This document shows positions 1-7,807 of a DNA stretch of 64,000 nt, one piece after another; the stretch's first letter is position 1, and each line of letters opens with the position of its first letter. The DNA comes from an uncultured Psychrobacter sp. (GTDB lineage Bacteria > Pseudomonadota > Gammaproteobacteria > Pseudomonadales > Moraxellaceae). The DNA lies in the NCBI RefSeq assembly GCF_947495825.1, contig NZ_CANMAH010000009.1, positions 62,001 through 126,000 of the forward strand. Reading direction: 5' to 3'. A program made the translations under genes and the position numbers. The notes below the pieces were generated by a model that ran no database searches, was not told the origin of the DNA, and saw nothing but the letters and a program-made list of their open reading frames with translations.

Positions 1-693
1 GCTATCAAGTCCTGAGGCTTCATTGCTATAACCTACCGAACTGCTGTTTTCGCCCGATGCCGTACTCTCGTTACCTGATGCACTACTATACATACCTGAT
101 GCTTCATTGCCACGACCTAGAGCGTTACTAAAAAAACCCGACGCTCTATTACCAGCACCCATCGCAACACCATACTCTTCTACTGCCGCATTGCCATTAC
201 CTATTGCAACGGTCCCCCAAGTCTGCGCGTTATTGTTACTACCTACAGCACTACTATCATTACCTCTCGCTGTATTATTAAGACCTAAAGCACTGCTCCA
301 ATCTCCTGAAGCATTGTTGTCAACACCTAAAGCACTACTAAATCTACCCCCTGCCCAGTTATCAAAACCGACTTCAGTACTGAATGAAGGAAATGGATAT
401 TCATCAAGATCCACATCATCACTGCTTTTATTTAAATTAATGTAAGTAGGATCGGTATTATCAAACCCAGTATCGGCCCAGACAGTAGCGCTAATCGCTG
501 TCATACCAAGAACCAAAGCTTTCAGGGTCAATACTGGATAACTGGGTGAACAGTGGGATGAGCCAACAAAAGATATATCTTGATTGACACTACCAGTCAC
601 ACCGCCAGTCTTGCCAGCACTTTTCGCACTCTCGGACACTACTACTATGCATCCTAACGACTTACTCCATATTTTTTTAAACACTTTGTTCAT
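1..693 (-). CDS. Trimeric autotransporter adhesin (YadA-like), N-terminal part, partial
   Basis: Reading frame open from an ATG at 693 to the window edge (231 codons seen); the rest of the gene lies outside. The first ~28 residues (MNKVFKKIWSKSLG...) form an extended signal peptide region as in type V secreted adhesins, followed by a hydrophobic stretch and a WAD cleavage-like site near residue 80. From about residue 115 onward there are repeated YadA-head units of the form G-x-x-S-x-A-x-G-x-x-N-x-A-S-G. The ATG is preceded by AAGGAGC. The family forms surface trimers anchored by a C-terminal barrel, which cannot be seen here. The head repeats and ESPR make the family call firm; the ligand is unknown. 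Confidence 0.88.
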   Translation of the reverse strand, partial: MNKVFKKIWSKSLGCIVVVSESAKSAGKTGGVTGSVNQDISFVGSSHCSPSYPVLTLKALVLGMTAISATVWADTGFDNTDPTYINLNKSSDDVDLDEYPFPSFSTEVGFDNWAGGRFSSALGVDNNASGDWSSALGLNNTARGNDSSAVGSNNNAQTWGTVAIGNGNAAVEEYGVAMGAGNRASGFFSNALGRGNEASGMYSSASGNESTASGENSSSVGYSNEASGLDS

Positions 694-1267
694 AGCCTGC
701 TCCTTAGCTTTTAAAAACAATTTCGGCCATTATTCGTCAAAGTGAATATGTTTACAAGCTTGCAAAATGTAAATACGGTGTAATTCTTTATTACTACTCT
801 ATACAAAAAATACATTAAGAATATTATTGAACAATTTTCCATCGATTCTATAAATAAGAGACTCAATTTCTTATAAAGAATATGGCATGTTTATAAATAT
901 CGAAAAGATATCATCCATATAAAAACACGCTCTATTATTGAATAATAATCATCCAATAATAGAGCGTGTTTAATACCAATAGATTAGCAGTCTACCTTTG
1001 AGTATTACTAATTTACGACTAAATTTCCTTTAAATTAAATTCGTTTCTAGACGAAAATAGATATTTATTAATGACAAAGTTTAATTACAAAAGTTTGTTA
1101 AAATAGTTTTGTTGGTATTTGTTATTTTATGACAAAGTTTTCTTATTATTCATAAAGAACAGACATTAATATTATATTTTAACTGAAACTATTTTCACTA
1201 TAAATCCAAAGTCATTTCTTATAAACCCTATTTTAAATGCTTATAATTTGATTATACGTCGCAATGA
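694..1267. other. Intergenic region with hairpin and direct repeat
   Basis: 574 AT-rich bases between two leftward genes. It holds the upstream region of the adhesin gene, the hairpin at 923-971 and a 12-bp direct repeat ATGACAAAGTTT at 1071-1082 and 1129-1140. No convincing coding frame. Confidence 0.6.
921..971 (-). terminator. Perfect 18-bp inverted repeat, probable leftward terminator
   Basis: Arms at 923-940 and 954-971 are exact reverse complements around a 13-nt loop. On the minus strand the stem ends GTGTTTTT, giving a short T-run, so it could end transcription of the leftward gene that stops at 1268, although about 300 bases separate them. On the plus strand only three T follow. Confidence 0.5.
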
Positions 1268-2320
1268 CTAGTTGTTCGTTTCGCGATATAAAGTACTTTG
1301 TGCCTCCTCTGCAAAATCTTCATAACTAATCGTCGGCTCATTATTATCAGTTTTAGTGCGGCGAGCTTCTACATCGCTGGCATCATTACTGGTGTCGATA
1401 GCTGGTTCTGTTTTGGCCATTACGTCTGTTGTAGCAGTCTTTGACGGCGTATCCTGTATTTGTTCATCGCTTAACTTAGATTTATCTACCGGATCGTCTG
1501 CGGGTAATTCATCTGTAGTTACAGTGTTATCTAATAAATTTGTATCGCTTATATCCTTAGTTTCAGCATTCCCTGTTGCCTTTTTATCAGCCAGCGCTTC
1601 CACACTCGCAGCCTCTGGCTCGTCAGCGCTCACCACTGTTGTATTTGAGACTTCTGTAGCTGACTCACTGTTAGCAAATATATCTGTCATAGTAAGTAGG
1701 GTAACCACAAGACCACTAAGCAGTAATCCGCACACAATACCAATAATCAATAGCTTGAGCTTTAGGCTACCAATTTGCTTATCTTCTGGTACGCTTGTCT
1801 GTTTGATATCAGCATCTATTTCTAAATCAGTTGGGGATATAGGTGTCGTTACAGGTGCTGGCACGTTATCATTTTCATTGTCAGGCGTAGGCTCTTCATG
1901 TAAGTCTAGTAAAGACAGCTCCAGCGCATCATCAGTATTTTCTGTATTTGCTTTAGAGGTCTCTAGTTGTTGAGCTTCGATTTTTTGATCATTATCTGAG
2001 GTCTGTTCAGTCTCTAAAGAGAGTTGCCACTCTGAACTATCTAAAGGCTCAGATACAGTTTCTGCATGAGATGATTTTTCTTTAAAATTGGCGCTACTTA
2101 AATTTTGGGCAATATTAGATTCACCAATACCCTGCATGCGATTAATAAAACGCTCGTAGATATCACTGTTTTTGTTGGTTTTTCTGTAGGCGTTATCAGA
2201 TGACTTTTCTTTTGCATTTGGCGTATTTTGGTCCAAGTCACTATTTTTCAGGTTGTTATTGTCTGATTCTTTATTATCTAAATTAGTGTCTTCTAAGTTA
2301 CCGTTATCTAATTCATTCAT
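1268..2320 (-). CDS. Hypothetical acidic single-pass membrane protein
   Basis: 350 residues, not recognised. The N-terminal ~190 residues are very rich in Asn, Asp, Ser and Glu and lack positive clusters. One clear membrane segment lies at about residues 190-212 (LLIIGIVCGLLLSGLVVTLL). The C-terminal ~140 residues are again acidic and Ser/Thr-rich, as in disordered linkers. There is no signal peptide, so the long N-terminal part is probably cytoplasmic and the C-terminal part periplasmic. No good Shine-Dalgarno precedes the ATG at 2320. An antisense frame of 205 codons exists but reads as low-complexity shadow. Confidence 0.6.
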   Translation of the reverse strand: MNELDNGNLEDTNLDNKESDNNNLKNSDLDQNTPNAKEKSSDNAYRKTNKNSDIYERFINRMQGIGESNIAQNLSSANFKEKSSHAETVSEPLDSSEWQLSLETEQTSDNDQKIEAQQLETSKANTENTDDALELSLLDLHEEPTPDNENDNVPAPVTTPISPTDLEIDADIKQTSVPEDKQIGSLKLKLLIIGIVCGLLLSGLVVTLLTMTDIFANSESATEVSNTTVVSADEPEAASVEALADKKATGNAETKDISDTNLLDNTVTTDELPADDPVDKSKLSDEQIQDTPSKTATTDVMAKTEPAIDTSNDASDVEARRTKTDNNEPTISYEDFAEEAQSTLYRETNN

Positions 2321-2472
2321 ATGTTAATAAACCAAGTAATACCGTTAATATTAAGTGCTTGTAAAAATTGCGTTATCATAATTGCGCTATGATATTGATC
2401 ATTTAATTGATTTGCGGATAACGCTCTTTATCCCATCAAAGAAGAAAAACTACTATGATAGGACTATAAACA

Positions 2473-3471
2473 ATGGATTTAAAGCAAATCAACGCCTTTA
2501 TCGCTATTGCCGAGCTCAAAAGCTTTAGTGCTGCTGCCAAAAAAACAGGCTTATCACAGCCTAGTCTTAGTCGCCAGCTAAAACAGCTAGAGGCTGATAT
2601 GGACGTGATACTAGTTGATCGTTATCATCGGCCTCTACAGTTAACTGAAGCTGGTCAATTCTTTTATGATAAAGTCCGTGCAGTATTGACAGAGCTCAAC
2701 ACCATCACCAGCATGACTCAACGTTTGTCAGCGCCCAGTATGGCACTTAACATAGGTTTTGTACCATCGGTGCTTTATGGGCACTTGCCAGATATCATCG
2801 CATCCTTAAAACAGCAGAACCCTGATATTGAAGTTAATCTTAAAGATATCAGCTCATATCAACAAGTAGAAGCGTTAAAATCGGGTGAAATTGATATCGG
2901 CTTTGGGCGTTTTGCTCATCAAGATGCATGGATACAGCAAATTCTATTGCACCATGAACGCTATTTGGTGGCACTGCCCAAAGCTCATCCACTTGCTCAA
3001 ACCACAGACCAGCGCTTGATTGATTTAGCAAACAACCGCCTAATTCTATATCATCAAACTCATTTACCCGTATCTACTACTGCAGCCACAACCTTGTCTA
3101 ACAAAAGTAGTGAGACAGACAGCAAACCGTTATCGGTTAGCGAACCTGTCACCGAACCTTTGTTGCACCTGTTTGCAAGGTACGGCATCACCCCGCTCAT
3201 GACGACCGAGGTGAGCGACTTACAAGTTGCGCTTGGACTCGTGGCGGCAGGTGAAGGTATTACCCTAGTACCTGCCAGCCTAAAAACGGTACGTACCGAA
3301 CAAATCAGTTATCAGCGCTTGATTCATGAGAATATCACCTCTCCTGTGTACTTACATACACTAAAAGACTTTATTCACCCCAAAATCCCCAATCTCTTAG
3401 ATGCAATCTATACCGTCTATGAACAACGTGGTATTACTTATCGACGCCAGAAGTTTGGGTCAAAGCTGTAA
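2473..3471 (+). CDS. LysR-family transcriptional regulator
   Basis: 332 residues. The N-terminal winged helix-turn-helix (residues ~1-60: MDLKQINAFIAIAELKSFSAAAKKTGLSQPSLSRQL is the classic LysR signature, here split by position) is followed by a substrate-binding domain (~90-300) that contains an Asn/Ser/Thr-rich insert near residue 200. It is transcribed toward the NRAMP-like transporter 310 bases downstream on the same strand, which is a plausible target. It lies 2 kb upstream of prpB; LysR control of prp is possible but unproven, since prp operons more often use sigma54-type PrpR or GntR regulators and neither is present here. Confidence 0.9.
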   Translation: MDLKQINAFIAIAELKSFSAAAKKTGLSQPSLSRQLKQLEADMDVILVDRYHRPLQLTEAGQFFYDKVRAVLTELNTITSMTQRLSAPSMALNIGFVPSVLYGHLPDIIASLKQQNPDIEVNLKDISSYQQVEALKSGEIDIGFGRFAHQDAWIQQILLHHERYLVALPKAHPLAQTTDQRLIDLANNRLILYHQTHLPVSTTAATTLSNKSSETDSKPLSVSEPVTEPLLHLFARYGITPLMTTEVSDLQVALGLVAAGEGITLVPASLKTVRTEQISYQRLIHENITSPVYLHTLKDFIHPKIPNLLDAIYTVYEQRGITYRRQKFGSKL

Positions 3472-3780
3472 CGTATAATAATAGTCTAAAATTATCTTAT
3501 ATTGGATGCGTATTGTGGTATAAAGAACCGCTAAAAAATAAACGATACCAATACTTGATATTGGCTATTTATTATGATAACCAACAGGAATAGCCATACA
3601 AGAAAATAGTAATGATAACTAGAATAATTGTTATCCTGAATAGTATTGATATGCTAAAGTCGATACGATATGAATCGTTTTACATTTTAACCCACCCTAC
3701 ATAGAACGATTTTTTAATGTTCATTGGCAAGCTGACACAGGTAAGTGATGATTTGCCGTTTTAACCATCTCGAGGTATTT

Positions 3781-5058
3781 ATGACCACACGACCAATTGA
3801 TAACCCTGACACGGTTAGCACCGCTCAACAAGAAGGCTTTAGCTGGCGTATCTTTGGGCCAGGGATTTTGATGGCGACTGCTGCTATTGGTGGCTCTCAT
3901 CTGATTTCATCGACGCAGGCAGGTGCCATATACGGCTGGCAGCTGGCCATTATGATTATCCTTGCCAACGTCTTTAAATACCCGTTTTTCCGCTTTGGCA
4001 CCGAATACGTCTATGATACAGGCGAAAGCTTGATTGCAGGATATGCCAAACGCTCAAAAGCTTACCTATGGGTATACTTCATTCTCTCTATCTTATCTGC
4101 GGTAATTAGTACTGGTGCCGTGTCCTTGATTGCAGCGGTCATATTGGGCTTTATGTTGCCCGCCTCCTTTGGTATCTCAACCATGGGTCTATCGCTCATC
4201 ATCGTTGTGATCTGTTGGGTGTTTTTGATTGCAGGCCACTATAAGTTATTAGATGGCGTGACCAAATGGATCATGATTGCCTTGACTCTAGCGACTGTCG
4301 CTGCTGTAATCATCGCTGCTGGCAAACCAACTGTGATGACTGCCGACTTTATCCCCGCCTCTCCTTGGAACTTAGCAACGTTAGGGTTTATTGTGGCACT
4401 GATGGGCTGGATGCCTGCGCCATTAGAGTTTGCCGCCATTACCTCCATGTGGACCTCTGCCAAAAGAAAGACGGACAACACCACTTATCGCCAAGGCTTA
4501 CTTGATTTTAATGTGGGCTTTTTAGTTTCTGCTATCTTGGCCTTATTTTTCTTGTCGCTTGGTGTGTTCGTACAGTATGGTTCAGGGCAAGAGATTGAGC
4601 TGGTTGGCGGTGCTTATATTAATCAGCTGATCAACATGTACACAGCCACTATTGGTGAATGGTCCAGACTGCTGGTCGCGTTCGTCGCCTTTATGTGTAT
4701 GTTTGGGACGACCATTACCTGTGCAGATGGTTATGGCCGTGCCAATGCTGAGTGCTGGCGTTTGATAAAAGGCGAAGATGAAATCAATAAAAAGCAGATA
4801 GCTTTTTGGACAACTTATGCCATCGGCGGTGGTCTGGTGATTATTACTTTCTTCACTGGACAATTGGGCGCGATGCTTAAGTTTGCCATGATATCTGCCT
4901 TTGTCTCTGCCCCTATTTTTGGTTGGTTAAATTATACATTGGTCAAAAATCATAAAAAGCTATCATTTGGTATGAACGCTTATTCGATCGCAGGTTTGCT
5001 GTTTTTAAGTGGTTTTGCTTTATTGTTCTTAGCCAATCTCGCTGGATTATTTGGTTAA
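3781..5058 (+). CDS. NRAMP-superfamily transporter lacking the canonical metal motif
   Basis: 425 residues from ATG 3781, chosen over upstream GTG/ATG codons (3745, 3748) because GAGG sits six bases before it. About 11 hydrophobic segments are visible. TM1 begins with the family signature GPGILMATAA but where metal transporters have Asp-Pro-Gly-Asn this protein reads IGGSHLISSTQAGA, and the TM6 region reads GWMPAPLEFAAITS instead of the Met-Pro-His motif. It therefore belongs to the NRAMP-related group often annotated as divalent metal transporter, but the residues that bind Mn/Fe are absent, so the substrate is open. Neighbours are a LysR gene upstream and prpB downstream; a strong terminator follows. 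Confidence 0.8.
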   Translation: MTTRPIDNPDTVSTAQQEGFSWRIFGPGILMATAAIGGSHLISSTQAGAIYGWQLAIMIILANVFKYPFFRFGTEYVYDTGESLIAGYAKRSKAYLWVYFILSILSAVISTGAVSLIAAVILGFMLPASFGISTMGLSLIIVVICWVFLIAGHYKLLDGVTKWIMIALTLATVAAVIIAAGKPTVMTADFIPASPWNLATLGFIVALMGWMPAPLEFAAITSMWTSAKRKTDNTTYRQGLLDFNVGFLVSAILALFFLSLGVFVQYGSGQEIELVGGAYINQLINMYTATIGEWSRLLVAFVAFMCMFGTTITCADGYGRANAECWRLIKGEDEINKKQIAFWTTYAIGGGLVIITFFTGQLGAMLKFAMISAFVSAPIFGWLNYTLVKNHKKLSFGMNAYSIAGLLFLSGFALLFLANLAGLFG

Positions 5059-5096
5059 GTTCTTTGTCAAAGCTGTAACAGATACCGCAACATGCC

Positions 5097-5131
5097 AAGC
5101 CCTTATAGTTTCTAACTATAAGGGCTTTTTT
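5097..5131 (+). terminator. Rho-independent terminator
   Basis: Perfect 14-bp stem (5097-5110 with 5114-5127), 3-nt loop and a T-run from 5126 to 5131. It ends transcription of the NRAMP-like gene. Confidence 0.9.
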
Positions 5132-5496
5132 ATTATCAGACATATAAAATAACTACAACGCGAAGGGCTCTGTAACATGACTATGACAGTCGACTATAAC
5201 TAGTATAAATGTAACTATATATTTCAAAACAAACCATTTAAAAATTGTTGTTTTTATTAATATGCATAACAGAATGAAAATAACTTCAATATATAGATAG
5301 TATTATTCAATAAATGAATACTATTAACTTGACTTAATTTATAATAAAGCATTGCTAATTTTGTGTTAGCAATGATCCCTTCCAAATTAAGACCAAATGC
5401 GTATACTCTAAGTTAATAAAAATTTGACCAGACGAAACATTGACTAAGGTTTTATCTGACGACAACAAGATTAACCCTCCACCTAAGGATTCTTAA
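5132..5496. other. Leader and promoter region of the prp genes
   Basis: 365 bases, strongly AT-rich, between the terminator and prpB. It contains the inverted repeat at 5350-5374 and ends with AAGGA (5484-5488) before the prpB ATG. No coding frame is evident. Confidence 0.6.
5350..5374. promoter_or_regulatory. Inverted repeat upstream of prpB, candidate operator
   Basis: CATTGCTAA (5350-5358) and TTAGCAATG (5366-5374) are exact 9-bp reverse complements around 7 nt, 122 bases before prpB. No T-run follows, so a protein-binding site is likelier than a terminator. The half-site TTGCTAA recurs in the prpC-acnD hairpin. Confidence 0.5.
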
Positions 5497-6390
5497 ATGA
5501 CCTCATTATCAGCTGGTGCTCGCTTTCGCAGCGCCATGAAGCAACAGAACGATAATAATCAGCCGCTACAAATCGTCGGTACTATTAATGCCTACACGGC
5601 AATGATGGCAACGCAAGTGGGGCATCAAGCGATCTATCTATCTGGTGGCGGCGTCGCTAATGCCTCATTTGGTCTACCTGATCTTGGTATGACTAGCCTT
5701 GATAACGTGCTAGAAGATGCGCGCCGTATCACTGATGCCGTCGACACGCCTCTACTAGTTGATATCGATACAGGATGGGGCGGCGCATTTAACATTAGCC
5801 AAACCGTAAGAAAAATGGAAAAAGCAGGCGTGGCAGCCGTACATATCGAAGATCAAATCGCGCAAAAACGCTGTGGTCATCGTCCTAATAAAGAAATCGT
5901 TAGTATCTCAGAGATGGTCGATCGTCTAAAAGCGGCGCTTGATGCCAAAACAGACCCTGACTTTGTGGTCATGGCGCGTACTGATGCGCTATCAGTTGAA
6001 GGGCTTGATGCTGCGGTTGAGCGTGCGGTTGCTTTCCAAGAAGCCGGTGCTGATATGATCTTTGCAGAAGCTTTAACTGACATTGAGATGTATCGTAAAT
6101 TTACCGATGTATTAGATATTCCAGTCCTAGCCAACATGACTGAGTTTGGTCAAACTGACTTGTACACCACTGAGCAGCTACATGGCGTAGGTGTGGATAT
6201 GGTGCTATATCCATTATCAGCATTCCGTGCGATGAACAAAGCGGCATTAAACGTTTATCAACATATCTTAGATGACGGCACCCAAGAAAATGTCGTCGAT
6301 ACGATGCAGACGCGCATGGAGCTTTATGACTTCTTGAACTATCATGAGTTTGAGCAAACCCTAGACAAGCTGTTTGCTGACAATAAGTAA
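5497..6390 (+). CDS. prpB: 2-methylisocitrate lyase PrpB
   Basis: 297 residues, the usual family length. It cleaves 2-methylisocitrate to pyruvate and succinate, the last step of the 2-methylcitrate cycle. The isocitrate-lyase/PEP-mutase signature K-R-C-G-H lies at residues 124-128 with catalytic Cys126. SGGG near 49-52 and the DIDTGWG metal-site segment near 89-95 are present. The start is supported by AAGGA eight bases upstream. First gene of the prp set, followed 106 bases later by prpC on the same strand. Confidence 0.96.
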   Translation: MTSLSAGARFRSAMKQQNDNNQPLQIVGTINAYTAMMATQVGHQAIYLSGGGVANASFGLPDLGMTSLDNVLEDARRITDAVDTPLLVDIDTGWGGAFNISQTVRKMEKAGVAAVHIEDQIAQKRCGHRPNKEIVSISEMVDRLKAALDAKTDPDFVVMARTDALSVEGLDAAVERAVAFQEAGADMIFAEALTDIEMYRKFTDVLDIPVLANMTEFGQTDLYTTEQLHGVGVDMVLYPLSAFRAMNKAALNVYQHILDDGTQENVVDTMQTRMELYDFLNYHEFEQTLDKLFADNK

Positions 6391-6496
6391 GAAAAAATAA
6401 GTAAGATACAAACTTGTTTTTTCAAGCACTTTTAACAGTGAACGCTATTTAACCCAATCACCTTAACAACAAGCTACCAACAAAAGGAATTTAATC

Positions 6497-7627
6497 ATGG
6501 CAGCAGGCAAACAACTATCAGGCGCAGGACTACGTGGTCAGGTCGCTGGCAAGACCTCATTATCAACTGTCGGCAAATCAGGATCAGGTCTGACTTATCG
6601 TGGTTATGATGTCAAAGACTTGGCGGAGCAATGCATCTTTGAAGAAGTGGCTTATCTGCTGCTTTATGGCAACCTGCCAACTCAAAGTGAGCTTGATGCT
6701 TATCAAGCCAAACTCAAAAAGTTGCGCGGTCTACCACAAGCACTAAAAGATGTGCTTGAGCGTATCCCAAAGGACGCCCATCCAATGGATGTACTGCGTA
6801 CTGGTTGCTCAATGCTGGGTAATCTTGAGATGGAAACCGACTTTGAGCAGCAAAATGATAAAACAGATCGTATGCTGGCGGTGTTCCCATCGATCATCAA
6901 CTACTGGTACCGCTTTAGCCATGACAATGTGCGTATCGAGACTGAAACTGATGATGACACTATCGGTGGTCACTTTTTGCATCTTCTCAAAGGCGAGAAG
7001 CCAAATGAGTTACACGAGCGCGTGATGAACGTTTCACTTATCTTGTATGCAGAGCATGAGTTTAACGCCTCGACCTTTACTGCGCGCGTTTGTGCTTCTA
7101 CCTTGTCAGATATCCATTCTTGTATCACGGGTGCGATTGGTTCATTGCGCGGACATTTGCATGGCGGTGCTAATGAGGCGGCGATGGATATGATTGAAGA
7201 CTTTAGCTCACCAGATGAAGCCGAAAAAGAGATGATGGCTATGCTTGAGCGTAAAGACAAGATCATGGGCTTTGGTCACGCTATTTATAGCGAATCTGAT
7301 CCACGTAACGTCATCATCAAAGAATGGGCGGAAAAACTGGCTGAGGACGTTGGTGATACGGTTTTATATCCAGTATCTGTGCGCTGTGAAGAAGTTATGT
7401 GGCGTGAGAAAAAGCTGTTTTGTAATGCTGACTTTTTCCATGCCTCAACCTATAACTTTATGGGTATCCCAACCAAGCTATTTACCCCAATCTTTGTCTG
7501 CTCGCGCCTGACTGGCTGGGCAGCTCACGTCTTTGAGCAACGCGCTAATAACCGTATTATTCGCCCAAGTGCGGAATACATCGGTGAAGAGCCAAGAGAC
7601 GTACCTCCTATCGCTGAGCGTGGTTAA
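6497..7627 (+). CDS. prpC: 2-methylcitrate synthase PrpC
   Basis: 376 residues. It condenses propionyl-CoA with oxaloacetate to 2-methylcitrate. Citrate-synthase fold residues are visible: His222 in HLHGGANEAA, His261 in GFGHAIY and Asp312 in NADFFHAS, corresponding to the His-His-Asp catalytic triad. The length and the position directly after prpB separate it from the larger GltA-type citrate synthase. AAGGA precedes the ATG. Two hairpins lie between it and acnD. Confidence 0.95.
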   Translation: MAAGKQLSGAGLRGQVAGKTSLSTVGKSGSGLTYRGYDVKDLAEQCIFEEVAYLLLYGNLPTQSELDAYQAKLKKLRGLPQALKDVLERIPKDAHPMDVLRTGCSMLGNLEMETDFEQQNDKTDRMLAVFPSIINYWYRFSHDNVRIETETDDDTIGGHFLHLLKGEKPNELHERVMNVSLILYAEHEFNASTFTARVCASTLSDIHSCITGAIGSLRGHLHGGANEAAMDMIEDFSSPDEAEKEMMAMLERKDKIMGFGHAIYSESDPRNVIIKEWAEKLAEDVGDTVLYPVSVRCEEVMWREKKLFCNADFFHASTYNFMGIPTKLFTPIFVCSRLTGWAAHVFEQRANNRIIRPSAEYIGEEPRDVPPIAERG

Positions 7628-7658
7628 TTAATCATCGTTATTTAATTGGTTGTTTCAT

Positions 7659-7685
7659 TATAGGGTGCGTATGGCGCACCCTATA
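7659..7685 (+). terminator. Intercistronic hairpin after prpC
   Basis: Perfect 11-bp stem (7659-7669 with 7675-7685) around a 5-nt loop, core AGGGTGCG/CGCACCCT. There is no T-run after it, so it may act as an RNA-processing or stabilising hairpin, or a weak terminator. The same core recurs in the terminator after prpD (17227-17260). Confidence 0.5.
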
Positions 7686-7706
7686 ACTCTCTAAAATTGC
7701 TATAAC

Positions 7707-7755
7707 ATTTACTTAGCAAAACCCTATTCACCATAATAGTTTTTGCTAAGTAAAT
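7707..7755. promoter_or_regulatory. 15-bp perfect inverted repeat between prpC and acnD
   Basis: ATTTACTTAGCAAAA (7707-7721) pairs exactly with 7741-7755; inside the loop a second short stem CTATT/AATAG (7724-7728 with 7735-7739) extends it. It sits 52 bases before acnD. The half-site TTGCTAA is shared with the inverted repeat upstream of prpB, which suggests a common regulator or an attenuating RNA hairpin. Confidence 0.5.
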
Positions 7756-7807
7756 TATCTTTTTATACCTTCTCTTAACCCATTTCACTTATAAAGGAAA
7801 GCACGCC

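Noticed and set aside
107..445. 112-codon rightward frame in the first kilobase
   Set aside because: Antisense shadow of the adhesin head repeats; its Leu/Pro/Ala-rich sequence mirrors the repeat codons.
1356..1973. 205-codon rightward frame
   Set aside because: Antisense to the acidic membrane protein; Ser/Val-rich low-complexity shadow without a ribosome site.
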